Origin: Streptomyces roseolilacinus
Lineage (GTDB): Bacteria > Actinomycetota > Actinomycetes > Streptomycetales > Streptomycetaceae
Length of the DNA: 64,000 bases
NCBI RefSeq assembly: GCF_014649335.1
Contig: NZ_BMSV01000004.1
Span: 186,001-250,000, forward strand
Direction of reading: 5' to 3'
The notes under the pieces are model-generated. The model was not told the origin of the DNA and did no database searches. It saw only the letters and a program-made list of their open reading frames with translations. A program made the translations under genes and the position numbers. Shown piece by piece: positions 51,852 to 61,800 of this stretch (position 1 is the stretch's first letter; each line of letters opens with the position of its first letter).

Positions 51852-53984
51852 TCAGGCCGCGACGGTGACCGTCCGCTCCGCGTCCGGGGCCGGCTCGCCG
51901 CCGTCCGCGGGGGCCTTGCGGGCGCTCTTGAGGACGACGACGAGCGCCGCGCTGACGAGCGTGCCGGCGAGGACCGCCAGGAGGTAGGGGAACGGGTTGC
52001 CGATCAGCGGGACCACGAAGACGCCGCCGTGCGGCGCCCGCAGCGTCGACCCGAACGCCATCGACAGCGCACCCGTGACCGCGCCGCCCGCCATCGCCGA
52101 CGGGATGACCCGCAGCGGGTCGGCCGCCGCGAACGGGATCGCGCCCTCCGAGACGAACGAAGCGCCCAGCACCCACGCCGCCTTGCCGTTCTCCCGCTCG
52201 GCCCTGGTGAACAGGCGGCCGCGCACGGTCGTGGCCAGCGCCATCGCGAGCGGCGGCACCATGCCGGCGGCCATCACGGCGGCCATGACCTTCATGGAGC
52301 CCTCGTTGGGGGTGGCGAGGCCGCCCACCGCGAAGGCGTACGCCACCTTGTTGACCGGGCCGCCGAGGTCGAAGCACATCATCAGGCCGAGGATCATGCC
52401 GAGGACGACGGCGTTCGCGCCGGTCAGTCCGGACAGCCAGTCGGTGAGCGCCTTCTGCAGCGAGGCGATCGGCTTGCCGACCACCAGGAACATCAGGAAG
52501 CCGACCACCGCCGACGCGACCAGCGGGATGACCACCACCGGCATGATCCCGCGCAGCACCGGCGGGATCCTCAGCCGCTGGACGGCCATCACCACCGCGC
52601 CCGCGAGCAGACCGGCTGCCAGGCCGCCGAGGAAGCCCGCGTCGATGGTGAGCGCCACCGCGCCGCCGACGAAGCCGGGGACGAGGCCGGGGCGGTCCGC
52701 CATGCCGTACGCGATGTAGCCCGCCAGCACGGGGACCAGGAACCCGAACGCCAGGCCGCCGGTCTGGAACAGGAGCGCGGCCCAGCTTTCCGCCTGGCCC
52801 CAGGCGAAGTGCTCCGCGACGGACGGCGCCTTGTTGATCTCCCAGCCGCCGATGGCGAAGCCCAGGGCGATGAGCAGGCCGCCCGCGGCGACGAACGGGA
52901 CCATGTAACTGACGCCGGACATCAGCCACTTGCGGAGCCGGGTGCCGTAGCCCTCGCCGGACTCGCCCTCCCGGTCGACGGGGGCGACGGTGGCGGGGGC
53001 CGTCGTCTCGCCCCGCGCGGCCTTCGCGCGGACCTCGGTGATCAGCTCGGCGGCGCGGTTGATGCCGGCCTTCACCCCGACGTCGACGGTCGGCTTCCCG
53101 GCGAACCGCTCCTTGTCGCGCACGGCGACGTCATGGGCGAGGATCACGCCGTCGGCGGCGGCGACGACCGCCGGGTCGAGCCGGGTGAAACCGGCCGACC
53201 CCTGCGTCTCGACGGTCACCTCGACCCCGGCGTCCCGTCCGGCCTGCTCCAGCGCCTCGGCGGCCATGTAGGTGTGGGCGATGCCGGTGGGGCAGGAGGT
53301 GACGGCGACGATCCGGAAGGGCTCCTCCGAGGCCGGAAAGCCCGCCTCGGGAGCGCCCCCTGCCTCGGGGGCGGCACCCGTCTCGGCCGAGGTACCCGCC
53401 TTGGTCAAGGAGCCCGCCTTGACCGAGGAGGCCGTCTCGGGGGCGGCGTCCGCCTCTGAGGCGGTGCCCGTCCCGAGGGGGGTCTCCGCCTCGGGGGGCG
53501 TACCGGTACCGGCCTCGGGGGCCTCGCCGCCCGCCGGCGGCGGCTGCTCGCCGCGCAGCAGCGCGGCCGCCTCCGCCGAGGACGCCGTCGCCCGCAGCGC
53601 CGCCGTGAAGTCCGCGTCCATCAGGTTGCGGGCCAGGGACGACAGGATCGTGAGGTGGGCGTCGTCCGCGCCCGCCGGGGCGGCGATCAGGAAGACCAGG
53701 TCGGCCGGGCCGTCCGGGGCGCCGAAGTCGACGCCCCGCGCCGTCCGGCCGAACGCCAGCGTCGGCTCCGTGACGTGAGCGCTGCGGCAGTGCGGGATCC
53801 CTATGCCGCCCTCCAGCCCCGTCGGCATCTGGGCCTCGCGCGCCGCCACGTCGGCGAGGAAGCCGTCCAGGTCGGTGACGCGGCCCAGGGCCACCATGCG
53901 TTCGGCGAGCGAACGGGCCGCTTCCTGCTTCGTCTGCGCGGCCAGGTCGAGATCGACCAGGTCCGCGGTGATCATGTCGCTCAT
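51852..53984 (-). CDS. fruA: Fructose PTS permease EIIABC
   Basis: A 710-residue fusion that imports and phosphorylates fructose to fructose-1-phosphate. EIIA (residues 1-145) has the phosphohistidine His65 in GIGIPHCRS. EIIB (about 222-325) has Cys231 in VTSCPTGIAHTYMAAEAL. EIIC (about 350-690) has the membrane channel with FVAAGGLLIALGFAIGG and FDLGGPVNKVAYAF. The EIIA-EIIB linker (150-220) is repetitive (EAGTGTPPEAETPLGTGT and similar). ATG with AGGAA upstream. Last gene of fruR-fruK-fruA; a terminator follows. Confidence 0.96.
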   Translation of the reverse strand: MSDMITADLVDLDLAAQTKQEAARSLAERMVALGRVTDLDGFLADVAAREAQMPTGLEGGIGIPHCRSAHVTEPTLAFGRTARGVDFGAPDGPADLVFLIAAPAGADDAHLTILSSLARNLMDADFTAALRATASSAEAAALLRGEQPPPAGGEAPEAGTGTPPEAETPLGTGTASEADAAPETASSVKAGSLTKAGTSAETGAAPEAGGAPEAGFPASEEPFRIVAVTSCPTGIAHTYMAAEALEQAGRDAGVEVTVETQGSAGFTRLDPAVVAAADGVILAHDVAVRDKERFAGKPTVDVGVKAGINRAAELITEVRAKAARGETTAPATVAPVDREGESGEGYGTRLRKWLMSGVSYMVPFVAAGGLLIALGFAIGGWEINKAPSVAEHFAWGQAESWAALLFQTGGLAFGFLVPVLAGYIAYGMADRPGLVPGFVGGAVALTIDAGFLGGLAAGLLAGAVVMAVQRLRIPPVLRGIMPVVVIPLVASAVVGFLMFLVVGKPIASLQKALTDWLSGLTGANAVVLGMILGLMMCFDLGGPVNKVAYAFAVGGLATPNEGSMKVMAAVMAAGMVPPLAMALATTVRGRLFTRAERENGKAAWVLGASFVSEGAIPFAAADPLRVIPSAMAGGAVTGALSMAFGSTLRAPHGGVFVVPLIGNPFPYLLAVLAGTLVSAALVVVLKSARKAPADGGEPAPDAERTVTVAA

Positions 53985-54004
53985 CGCGGCTTCCTAAGGG
54001 CTCG

Positions 54005-54943
54005 TCACTCGGTGAGTGCGCGGTCGAGGGGGACGTCGGTGGTCACGGTGACCGCCGCCGGGTTCAGGTGGGCGGGCGTCGGCATCTGGCTGCCGGGCAG
54101 CTGGACGGCGGCCGCGCCGTGCGCGACGGCGGCGGCCAGGGCGGCCGGCCCCTCGCCGCCCGCCGCGAGGAAGCCGGCGAGGGAGGCGTCCCCCGCGCCG
54201 ACGTCGCTGCGTACGGAGGCGACGGAGGCGTTGCCGTACCAGACGCCGCTCGCCGACACGAGGAGCTGGCCGTCCGCGCCGAGGCTGGCCAGTACGGCTC
54301 CGGCGCCGGCGGCGCGCAGTTCCTCGGCGGCCTTCACGGCGTCGCCCACGGTCGCCAGGGGCCGGCCGACCGCCTCCGCGAGCTCCCGGACGTTGGGCTT
54401 CACCACGTCGGGCCTGCCGCGCAGGGCGACGAGCAGGGACGGCCCGGAGGTGTCGAGGGCGGTGCGGGAGCCGTGCCCGTGGGCGCGGGTGACGAGGTCG
54501 GCGTACCAGGTGGGGGCGAGGCCCCGCGGGAGGCTGCCGCAGCAGGCGACCCAGTCGGCGCCGGCGGCGTGCGTGCCGACGGCCGCGAGGAGCGCCTCGG
54601 ACTCGCCGGGCGTGAGGTTCGGGCCCGGCGCGTTGATCTTGGTGAGGGTGCCGTCGGGTTCGGCGACGGCGATGTTGGAGCGGGTGTGCCCGCCGATCGG
54701 CACGGGGGCGACGTCGATGCCCTGCCCGGCGAGCAGTTCCGCGACGAGCGCGCCGGGCGCGCCGCCGAGGGGGGCGATGGCGAGGGTGCGGTGCCCGGCG
54801 GCCGCGACGGCCCGCGAGACGTTGACGCCCTTGCCGCCCGGGTCCATGCGCTCGCCGGTCGCGCGCAGCACCTCGCCCCGCTCCAGGGCCGGCACTTCGT
54901 AGGTCCGGTCCAGGGAGGGGTTGGGGGTGACGGTGAGGATCAT
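54005..54943 (-). CDS. fruK: 1-phosphofructokinase
   Basis: A 312-residue PfkB-family kinase converting fructose-1-phosphate to fructose-1,6-bisphosphate. MILTVTPNPSLDRTYEV and GGKGVNVSRAVAAAG open the fold. SDVGAGDASLAGFLAA near residue 250 contains the catalytic Asp. The ATG overlaps the fruR stop by 4 bp. It is 20 bp upstream of fruA. Confidence 0.95.
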   Translation of the reverse strand: MILTVTPNPSLDRTYEVPALERGEVLRATGERMDPGGKGVNVSRAVAAAGHRTLAIAPLGGAPGALVAELLAGQGIDVAPVPIGGHTRSNIAVAEPDGTLTKINAPGPNLTPGESEALLAAVGTHAAGADWVACCGSLPRGLAPTWYADLVTRAHGHGSRTALDTSGPSLLVALRGRPDVVKPNVRELAEAVGRPLATVGDAVKAAEELRAAGAGAVLASLGADGQLLVSASGVWYGNASVASVRSDVGAGDASLAGFLAAGGEGPAALAAAVAHGAAAVQLPGSQMPTPAHLNPAAVTVTTDVPLDRALTE

Positions 54944-55701
54944 GCGCGTACGACTTCCGTTCCCGCGGCCTCGATGGCGGCCGCGTCCTGGGGGCTGAGC
55001 CCCGTGTCGGTGATGAGCAGATCGACGTCGGTCAGGTCCCCGAAGCGGGCGAAGTGGTCCTGCCCGTGCTTGGCGGAGTCCGCGAGGAGGACGACGCGGC
55101 GCGCGGCGGCGACGACGGCCCGCTTCACGGCGGCCTCCGCGAGGTCGGGGGTGGTGAGCCCGTGGGTGAGGGAGAAGCCGTTGGCGCCGAGGAGGACGAC
55201 GTCGGCGCGGATCTCCTCGTACGAGCGGAGCGCCCAGGCGTCGACGGCGGCGCGGGTGCGGTGCCGGACGCGGCCGCCGACGAGGTGGAGGGCGATGCCG
55301 GGGTGGTCGGCGAGCCGGGCGGCGGTGGTGAGGGCGTGGGTGACGACCGTGAGGGAGCAGTCCGGCGGGAGGGCGGCGGCGATCCGCCCGACCGTGGAGC
55401 CGGCGTCAAGGATGACGCTGCCCTCCTCGGGCAGTTCCGCGAGGGCGGCCCGCGCTATGCGGTCCTTCTCGTCGGCGGCGGTCGACTCGCGCTCCGCGAG
55501 GTCGGGCTCGAAGTCGAGGCGGCCCGCCGGGATGGCGCCGCCGTGCACCCGGCGCACGAGGCCGGCCCGGTCGAGGGCCTTCAGGTCGCGCCGGATGGTT
55601 TCGGCGGTCACCTGGAACTCGTCCGCGAGGGAGAGCACGTCGACACGGCCGCCCTCACGGGCGAGGCGGAGGATCGCCTGCTGGCGCTCCGGTGCGTACA
55701 T
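54940..55701 (-). CDS. fruR: DeoR family regulator of the fructose operon
   Basis: A 253-residue repressor. The winged helix (ERQQAILRLAREGGRVDVLSLADEFQVTAETIRRDL) is at residues 5-50. The sugar-phosphate sensor domain has ILDAGSTVGRIA and LGANGFSLTHGLTTPD. It would release DNA on binding fructose-1-phosphate. First gene of fruRKA. ATG start with candidate operator half-sites just upstream. Confidence 0.94.
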   Translation of the reverse strand: MYAPERQQAILRLAREGGRVDVLSLADEFQVTAETIRRDLKALDRAGLVRRVHGGAIPAGRLDFEPDLAERESTAADEKDRIARAALAELPEEGSVILDAGSTVGRIAAALPPDCSLTVVTHALTTAARLADHPGIALHLVGGRVRHRTRAAVDAWALRSYEEIRADVVLLGANGFSLTHGLTTPDLAEAAVKRAVVAAARRVVLLADSAKHGQDHFARFGDLTDVDLLITDTGLSPQDAAAIEAAGTEVVRA

Positions 55702-55705
55702 GTCC

Positions 55706-55775
55706 GTTTACATCCGTTCGTGACCGAACCTGTGGTTCTCACCTCACAGTACGGACCGAATCTCGGGAAGTAAAC
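55706..55775. promoter_or_regulatory. Candidate FruR operator region
   Basis: GTTTACATCCG begins at 55706, and GTAAACACATCCG begins at 55770 on the same strand, giving inverted GTTTAC/GTAAAC cores. Between them are GTTCG-TGAC-CGAAC (55716-55729). DeoR-type regulators often use such repeats. Located 5-75 bp upstream of fruR. Confidence 0.55.
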
Positions 55776-55894
55776 ACATCCGGGCATCGAAACGGGCACG
55801 TTCGGGCATGCCGGCGGGGAGGGGTGCCCAGGAGGATGCCGGAGCCCGGCCGGAGGGCCTCCCCCGGCCGGGCCGGGCAGGCGGGCCGGGCAGG

Positions 55895-55935
55895 CCGCAG
55901 CCCCTCGCCGGGGGGGGGAAGGCGAGGGGCTGCGG
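55895..55935. terminator. Distal hairpin terminator downstream of hrdD
   Basis: CCGCAGCCCCTCGCC pairs with GGCGAGGGGCTGCGG across an 11-base G-rich loop: a perfect 15-bp stem. It is the second of two tandem hairpins after the hrdD stop and separates hrdD from the fruR promoter. Confidence 0.88.
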
Positions 55936-55941
55936 GTCCGG

Positions 55942-55981
55942 CCACCGTCCCGCCCCTGGGGGGATCCGGGCGGGACGGTGG
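55942..55981. terminator. Proximal hairpin terminator of hrdD
   Basis: CCACCGTCCCGCCC pairs with GGGCGGGACGGTGG across a 12-base loop, starting 10 bases after the hrdD stop codon on the leftward strand. Confidence 0.88.
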
Positions 55982-55991
55982 GTCCGCGGGG

Positions 55992-56990
<999 letters not shown>

Positions 56991-57472
56991 GCGAGCTCCC
57001 TTACTGAGTAGGTCGCGACACCCTTGCGGGTGCCCTGCATCCGACGGAAACAACGACTGGAATCCGGACAGAATTCCCATGCCGCCCATCGATTTCGCCG
57101 ATCATGCAGTACCCTGTGCCGCCCGACGGATGGGGTGCCTGATGATCGATCAGGCAGAAGTGCAGGTCGGGACGGGAAAGGCGACCGGTCTCCCGGCCCC
57201 CCTGGGAGCCGCATGACCCCGCGTACGTGAGACGGCCGTCACATGTGATCCGGCATCCTCCCTCCGAACGGCGCCGCCCCCGCTCGCCCTTCGACCGGGA
57301 AGACGCCCCCTCTCGCCTCTCGGTTGCCCGGAAGAACGGGAGAGATGCCCGGAATGTTCCGACCCGGACCGTCGCGGGCGGGGACCAGGACCCCGGGGAG
57401 GGCCGCTCGGGCCCCGGGACTAGGTCCGCCGCCCGTTCCGCCGGGCGCGGCGCCCGGCCTAGGGTCCGGGCC
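56991..57472. other. Divergent promoter region between hrdD and the questin-oxidase gene
   Basis: About 480 bases with fairly AT-rich patches at 57040-57160. It contains GCCTGAT-N5-ATCAGGC (57137-57155) and TCACATGTGA (57239-57248). No gene is seen. hrdD in model streptomycetes has several stress promoters, which would lie here; I cannot assign individual sites with confidence. Confidence 0.6.
57137..57155. promoter_or_regulatory. Inverted repeat GCCTGAT-N5-ATCAGGC upstream of hrdD
   Basis: Perfect 7-bp arms with a 5-base centre (GATCG), 147 bp upstream of the hrdD start. A possible operator for an unknown regulator. Confidence 0.55.
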
Positions 57473-58621
57473 ATGGAGGACACCGACAGCAAGGACACCC
57501 CGACCACCCGCACCCCCCACACCACCGCCACCCGCACCCCCCACACCGCCGACGCCCTCGACGCCGGCACCACCCACGCCGCCCACCCCCTCGGCGCCCC
57601 CGAAGTGCCCGACACCACCGGGATCCTCGACGAGGCACTGGAGCGGCTGCACGCCTCCGGCCCCGAGCGGCAGGGATGGCTCAGCAACCACGCGCCGATG
57701 GCCGTCGAGGCGCTCGTACGGCGCGGCCGGGCACCGCGCGTGCACCGCTGGCTCGACGCGTACCGGGACAGGCTGGAGGACATGCCGGCCCCCCGGGCGC
57801 GCGTGACGCGGGACAACTGGCGCGAGGCCCTGGGCGACCCGGCCAGGATCGCGGACTGGGCCGGGTACTTCGAACGGGAGACCTCCGGGCGGCCCTGGCG
57901 CGAGGTCCTCGCCGAGTGGTGGCCGCGCCTGCTGCCCGGCATCGCGGGCGGGGCCACGCATCCGGTGATCCGCGTCGGGCACGCCGTACGGACCCTGCTC
58001 ACCACCGAGGAGACCGCTCCCCGCGTCACCGAACTCGCGCACGCCCTCGGCTACTGGGCCGCCCGCCACCAGCCCCTGCCGCCGCTCGCCACCCTGGCCG
58101 CCGCGCCCACCGCGGCCGCCGCCCTGGACGCCGTACCGGCCGTACCGGACCAGACCGAGGGCATCCGGCACCGGCTGGCGCAGCTCACCGCCCTGCCGGG
58201 GTGGGGCGCCGCGCCCGGCGGCCCGGACGCCGCGCGCGGGCTCCTCGCCGAGCTCGTCACCGCCGCCACCCACCGCTACGCCACGCACGCGCACGGCGAG
58301 CCGGTCATGCTGGTCCACGCCGCGACCGCGCCCAACGCCGTGCTGCGCACCCTGCCGGCCCTGCCGCGGGACCTGTGGGCGCCCAGCGTCGGCGCGGCGT
58401 GGGCGGCGAGCGCGGCGGTCACGGCCGCGTACACGCCGGCGGCGGCCGTGCCATACCGGCCGGCGGCCGTCCCGACGGCGGAGGAGGTCTTCGAGCGGGC
58501 CGCCGCCCACGGCGACGACCACGTGATCAAGTTCGCCGACACCGCGCTCGACGTGGGCGACCCGGTCGCGCTGGCCGCCACCGTGCGGTCGGTCGGGCTG
58601 ATCGACCCCTGGTTCGGCTGA
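57473..58621 (+). CDS. Questin oxidase family protein
   Basis: A 382-residue all-helical protein. After a Thr/Pro/His-rich N-terminus built on a repeat (TRTPHTTATRTPHT), the body begins ILDEALERLHASGPERQGWLSNHAPMAVEALVRRG. The family signatures WLDAYRDRLEDMP, GGATHPVIRVGHAVR and HAATAPNAVLRTLPAL are present, as is FADTALDVGDPVAL at the end. Questin oxidase (DUF4243) members carry out Baeyer-Villiger-like ring opening without a flavin; the substrate here is unknown. ATG start. Convergent with the dioxygenase gene, 4 bp apart. Confidence 0.88.
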   Translation: MEDTDSKDTPTTRTPHTTATRTPHTADALDAGTTHAAHPLGAPEVPDTTGILDEALERLHASGPERQGWLSNHAPMAVEALVRRGRAPRVHRWLDAYRDRLEDMPAPRARVTRDNWREALGDPARIADWAGYFERETSGRPWREVLAEWWPRLLPGIAGGATHPVIRVGHAVRTLLTTEETAPRVTELAHALGYWAARHQPLPPLATLAAAPTAAAALDAVPAVPDQTEGIRHRLAQLTALPGWGAAPGGPDAARGLLAELVTAATHRYATHAHGEPVMLVHAATAPNAVLRTLPALPRDLWAPSVGAAWAASAAVTAAYTPAAAVPYRPAAVPTAEEVFERAAAHGDDHVIKFADTALDVGDPVALAATVRSVGLIDPWFG

Positions 58622-58625
58622 GGGC

Positions 58626-59408
58626 TCAGCCGAACTGCACGGACCGCTTGGCCAGCCCCATCCAGAACCCGTCGACGACGCTGCGGCCCGTGTCCAGCTC
58701 GCCCGCCGCGTCCGCGGCGCCGAGGGTCACGAACAGCGGCGCGAAGTGCTCCGTGCGCGGATGGGCGAGCCGCCCGGCCGGGGACTTGTGCAGGAAGTCC
58801 AGCAGGGCGTCCACGTCCCGCTCGGCCAGGGCGCGGCGGCCCCAGTCGTCGAACTCGGCCGACCAGGCGGGGACTCCGCCCTGCCGCAGCGCGGCGAGGT
58901 TGTGGGTGAAGAAGCCGCTGCCGACGACGAGCACGCCCTCGTCGCGCAGCGGTGCCAGCCTGCGGCCCAGCTCCATCAGCCTGGCCGGGTCGAGGGTCGG
59001 GAGGGACATCTGGAGGACGGGCACGTCGGCGTCCGGGAACATCTCGACGAGCGGCACGTACGCGCCGTGGTCGAGGCCCCGGTCGGGGATGTCCTGCACG
59101 GGCGTGCCGGGGGCGCGCAGCAGCTTGCGGACCGACTCGGCGAGCGCCGGTGCGCCGGGGGCCGGGTACCGGACGCGGTAGTAGTGCTCGGGGAAGCCCC
59201 AGAAGTCGTACACGAGCGGCACGGTCTCGGTGGCGCCGAGGGCGAGCGGCGCCTCCTCCCAGTGGGCGGAGACCACGAGGATCGCGGTCGGCCGGGGCAG
59301 GTCGGCGGCCCACGCGGCGAGCTGGCCGGGCCACACGGGGTCGTCGGCGAGCGGCGGGGCGCCGTGGGAGAGGTAGAGGGCGGGCATCCGCTCGGCGGTG
59401 TCGGTCAT
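58626..59408 (-). CDS. DODA-type extradiol ring-opening dioxygenase
   Basis: A 260-residue class III extradiol dioxygenase. PALYLSHGAPPLADDP, VVSAHWEEAPLALG, DRGLDHGAYVPL (a metal His), and VVGSGFFTHNL are family motifs (YgiD/4,5-DOPA type). It uses a non-haem metal ion to open catechol rings. ATG with AGAGGA six bases upstream. Divergent from a MarR regulator with palindromic sites at both promoters. Confidence 0.93.
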   Translation of the reverse strand: MTDTAERMPALYLSHGAPPLADDPVWPGQLAAWAADLPRPTAILVVSAHWEEAPLALGATETVPLVYDFWGFPEHYYRVRYPAPGAPALAESVRKLLRAPGTPVQDIPDRGLDHGAYVPLVEMFPDADVPVLQMSLPTLDPARLMELGRRLAPLRDEGVLVVGSGFFTHNLAALRQGGVPAWSAEFDDWGRRALAERDVDALLDFLHKSPAGRLAHPRTEHFAPLFVTLGAADAAGELDTGRSVVDGFWMGLAKRSVQFG

Positions 59409-59441
59409 GGCGGGTCCTCTTCGCATCACGGGGGCCACGAA

Positions 59442-59455
59442 CTTGAAGTTTCAAG
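59442..59455. promoter_or_regulatory. MarR-type operator, dioxygenase side
   Basis: CTTGAAGTTTCAAG is a 14-bp palindrome of form TTGAA-N2-TTCAA, 34 bases upstream of the dioxygenase start. Confidence 0.78.
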
Positions 59456-59486
59456 CTTGTGTACGTTCCACGGTAACGCGATCTAG

Positions 59487-59498
59487 TTGAACCTTCAA
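59487..59498. promoter_or_regulatory. MarR-type operator, regulator side
   Basis: TTGAACCTTCAA, the same TTGAA-N2-TTCAA core as at 59442, 45 bp away and overlapping the AAGGAG that precedes the MarR gene. Binding here would block both genes. Confidence 0.78.
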
Positions 59499-59517
59499 GG
59501 AGAAGTAGAGTGGATGC

Positions 59518-60060
59518 ATGAATACCGCATCCATCAACGAGGATGGCGCGTCCGGGACGGCGTCGGGGTCCGGGGCGGAGCCGCGCTGGCTGACCGACCG
59601 CGAGCAGCGCGTCTGGCGGTCCTACGTCCACGCCACCATGCTCCTGGAGGACCACCTCGACCGGCAGCTCCAGCGCGACGCGGGCATGCCGCACATCTAC
59701 TACGGACTGCTCGTCCAGCTCTCCCAGGCGCCCCGCCGCCGGATGCGGATGACGGAGCTGGCGAAGGGCGCGAAGATCACCCGCTCCCGGCTCTCCCACG
59801 CCGTCGCGCGCCTGGAGAAGAACGGCTGGGTGCGCCGCGAGGACTGCCCCTCCGACAAGCGCGGCCAGAACGCGTACCTGACGGACGAGGGCTTCGAGGT
59901 GCTGCGCCGCAGCGCGCCCGGCCACGTCGAGGCCGTGCGGCAGGCGATGTTCGACCGGCTCACGCCCGAGCAGGTCGACCAGCTCGGCTCGATCATGCGC
60001 GTGGTGGCCGACGCGCTGGAGCCGTCGGACCCGAACGCGGACCTGCCCTGGCTCCGCTGA
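59518..60060 (+). CDS. MarR family transcriptional regulator
   Basis: A 180-residue regulator with a winged helix at about 75-130: MRMTELAKGAKITRSRLSHAVARLEKNGWVRRE, followed by the wing DKRGQNAYLTDEG. The first 25 residues are a disordered extension. Divergent from the extradiol dioxygenase, with palindromes at both promoters, so it likely senses a phenolic compound and controls that gene. ATG at 59518; AAGGAG lies 14 bases upstream. Confidence 0.93.
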   Translation: MNTASINEDGASGTASGSGAEPRWLTDREQRVWRSYVHATMLLEDHLDRQLQRDAGMPHIYYGLLVQLSQAPRRRMRMTELAKGAKITRSRLSHAVARLEKNGWVRREDCPSDKRGQNAYLTDEGFEVLRRSAPGHVEAVRQAMFDRLTPEQVDQLGSIMRVVADALEPSDPNADLPWLR

Positions 60061-60100
60061 CGGGCGGAACCAGGGCAGGGGACGGCGCGGGGCGGCGGGC

Positions 60101-61633
60101 TCAGTGGGCCAGGACCGGCACCTGCACCTCGTCACCGGGTGCGCCGTCCTTCGCCGCGCCGCCCGGGGCGAGGTTCGGGCGGCCGGTGTTGACCAGCGTC
60201 AGCGCGATCGAGGCGGCGACGACGAGGATGCCGACCGCCCACCAGATGGCCGACGTGTAGCCCTCCACCATGGCCTCCAGCTGCACCAGCCGCTGCGCCT
60301 GCGGCGAGGTCGCCGACGCCGCGTGGGCGGTGAGGTACGCGGTGGTCGCGGAGGCGGCGATGGTGTTGAGCAGGGCCGTGCCGATGGCCCCGCCGACCTG
60401 CTGCGAGGTGTTGACCATCGCGGAGGCCACCCCCGCGTCCCGCGGCTGGACGCCGTGCGTCGACAGGGACATCGCCGGCATGAACGCCGTGCCCATGCCC
60501 AGGCCGAGCAGCAGCTGCGCGGGCAGGATCAGGCCCGCGTACGAGGTGTCGATCTCCAGCCGGGTCAGCAGCAGCATGCCGACGGCGGCCGTCAGGAAGC
60601 CGGGGCCCATCAGCAGCCGGGGCGGGACGCGGGTCATCAGCCGCGTGCCGATCTGGGTGGAGCCGGTGATCATGCCGACGACCATCGGCAGGAACGCGAA
60701 GCCGGTCCTCAGCGGCGAGTAGCCCTTCACCACCTGGAGGTAGTAGGTGAGGAAGAGGAACAGGCCGAACATCGCGATGACCGCGAGGCCGAGGGAGAGG
60801 TAGACGCCGCCGCGGTTGCGCTCGGTCATCACGCGCAGCGGGAGCAGCGGGCTCCTCACCGACGACTCGACGGCGACGAACGAGGCCAGCAGCACCACCG
60901 ACGCGGCGAAGACGGCCAGCGTCCCGGCCTCGGTCCAGCCGTGCGACTCGGCGCGCGTGAAGCCGTACACGAGCGCCACCAGGCCCAGCGTCGACAGGAC
61001 GACGCCCGGGACGTCGAGCGGCGAGCGGTTCCGGCCGCCGGCGGGCTCACGGATCACGAAGTACGCGCCGGCCGCGGCCACGATCGCGAACGGGATGTTG
61101 ACGTAGAACGTCCAGCGCCAGTCCAGGTACTCGGTGAGGAAGCCGCCCAGGATCAGACCGACCGCCCCGCCGCCGCCCGCGATGGCGCCGTAGATGCCGA
61201 ACGCCTTGGCCCGCTCGCGGGCCTCGGTGAACGTCACGGCGAGCAGGGACAGCGCGGCGGGCGCCAGGAGCGCGCCGAAGGCGCCCTGCAGGGCGCGGGA
61301 TCCGAGCAGCATCGCCTCACCGGTCGCGGCACCGCCCAGCGCGGACGCGGCGGCGAAGCCGAGCAGGCCGACGACGAACGTCCGCTTGCGGCCCCACAGG
61401 TCGGCTATCCGGCCGCCGAACAGCAGCAGCCCGCCGAAGGCGAGGGCGTACGCGGTGATGACCCACTGGCGGTTGCCGTCCGAGATGCCCAGGTCCTGCT
61501 GGGCGGAGGGCAGCGCGATGTTCACGATGGTCGCGTCGAGGACCACCATCAGCTGGGCCAGGGCGATGAAGACGAGCGCTTTCCAGCGGTTCGGATCGGG
61601 CAGCACTCCGGCTGCTTCAGAGGTTTTCGACAT
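60101..61633 (-). CDS. MFS drug exporter, DHA2 (EmrB/QacA) type
   Basis: A 510-residue, 14-helix proton-driven exporter. LAQLMVVLDATIVNIALPSAQQDLG is the DHA2 motif in helix 1. ADLWGRKRTFVVGLL is the loop motif, and GFLTEYLDWRWTFYVNIPFAIVA carries the family Trp-rich motif. The ATG giving MSKTSEAAGVLPDPNRWK follows AGGTGG by eight bases. A TetR gene lies 167 bp upstream on the same strand. Probable drug or toxic-metabolite efflux. Confidence 0.94.
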   Translation of the reverse strand: MSKTSEAAGVLPDPNRWKALVFIALAQLMVVLDATIVNIALPSAQQDLGISDGNRQWVITAYALAFGGLLLFGGRIADLWGRKRTFVVGLLGFAAASALGGAATGEAMLLGSRALQGAFGALLAPAALSLLAVTFTEARERAKAFGIYGAIAGGGGAVGLILGGFLTEYLDWRWTFYVNIPFAIVAAAGAYFVIREPAGGRNRSPLDVPGVVLSTLGLVALVYGFTRAESHGWTEAGTLAVFAASVVLLASFVAVESSVRSPLLPLRVMTERNRGGVYLSLGLAVIAMFGLFLFLTYYLQVVKGYSPLRTGFAFLPMVVGMITGSTQIGTRLMTRVPPRLLMGPGFLTAAVGMLLLTRLEIDTSYAGLILPAQLLLGLGMGTAFMPAMSLSTHGVQPRDAGVASAMVNTSQQVGGAIGTALLNTIAASATTAYLTAHAASATSPQAQRLVQLEAMVEGYTSAIWWAVGILVVAASIALTLVNTGRPNLAPGGAAKDGAPGDEVQVPVLAH

Positions 61634-61800
61634 GGATGAGGCCACCTGATAAGTCGTCAATGAGGTACGCGGGCATGGAAGGAGCGGCTCCGGGGAGCGG
61701 AACGAGGCCGTACGGCGGGGGTGGTGCGCGGTCGGCGGCACCGGCGCGCGGCCCCGGGCCCCGTGTCAGGGCCCGCCGTCGGGGCGGCGGCCGGCCGCGG

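Noticed and set aside
57480..57560. Short C-rich repeats as a CRISPR array
   Set aside because: Repeats are about 20 bp with no unique spacers and lie in frame within a coding sequence.
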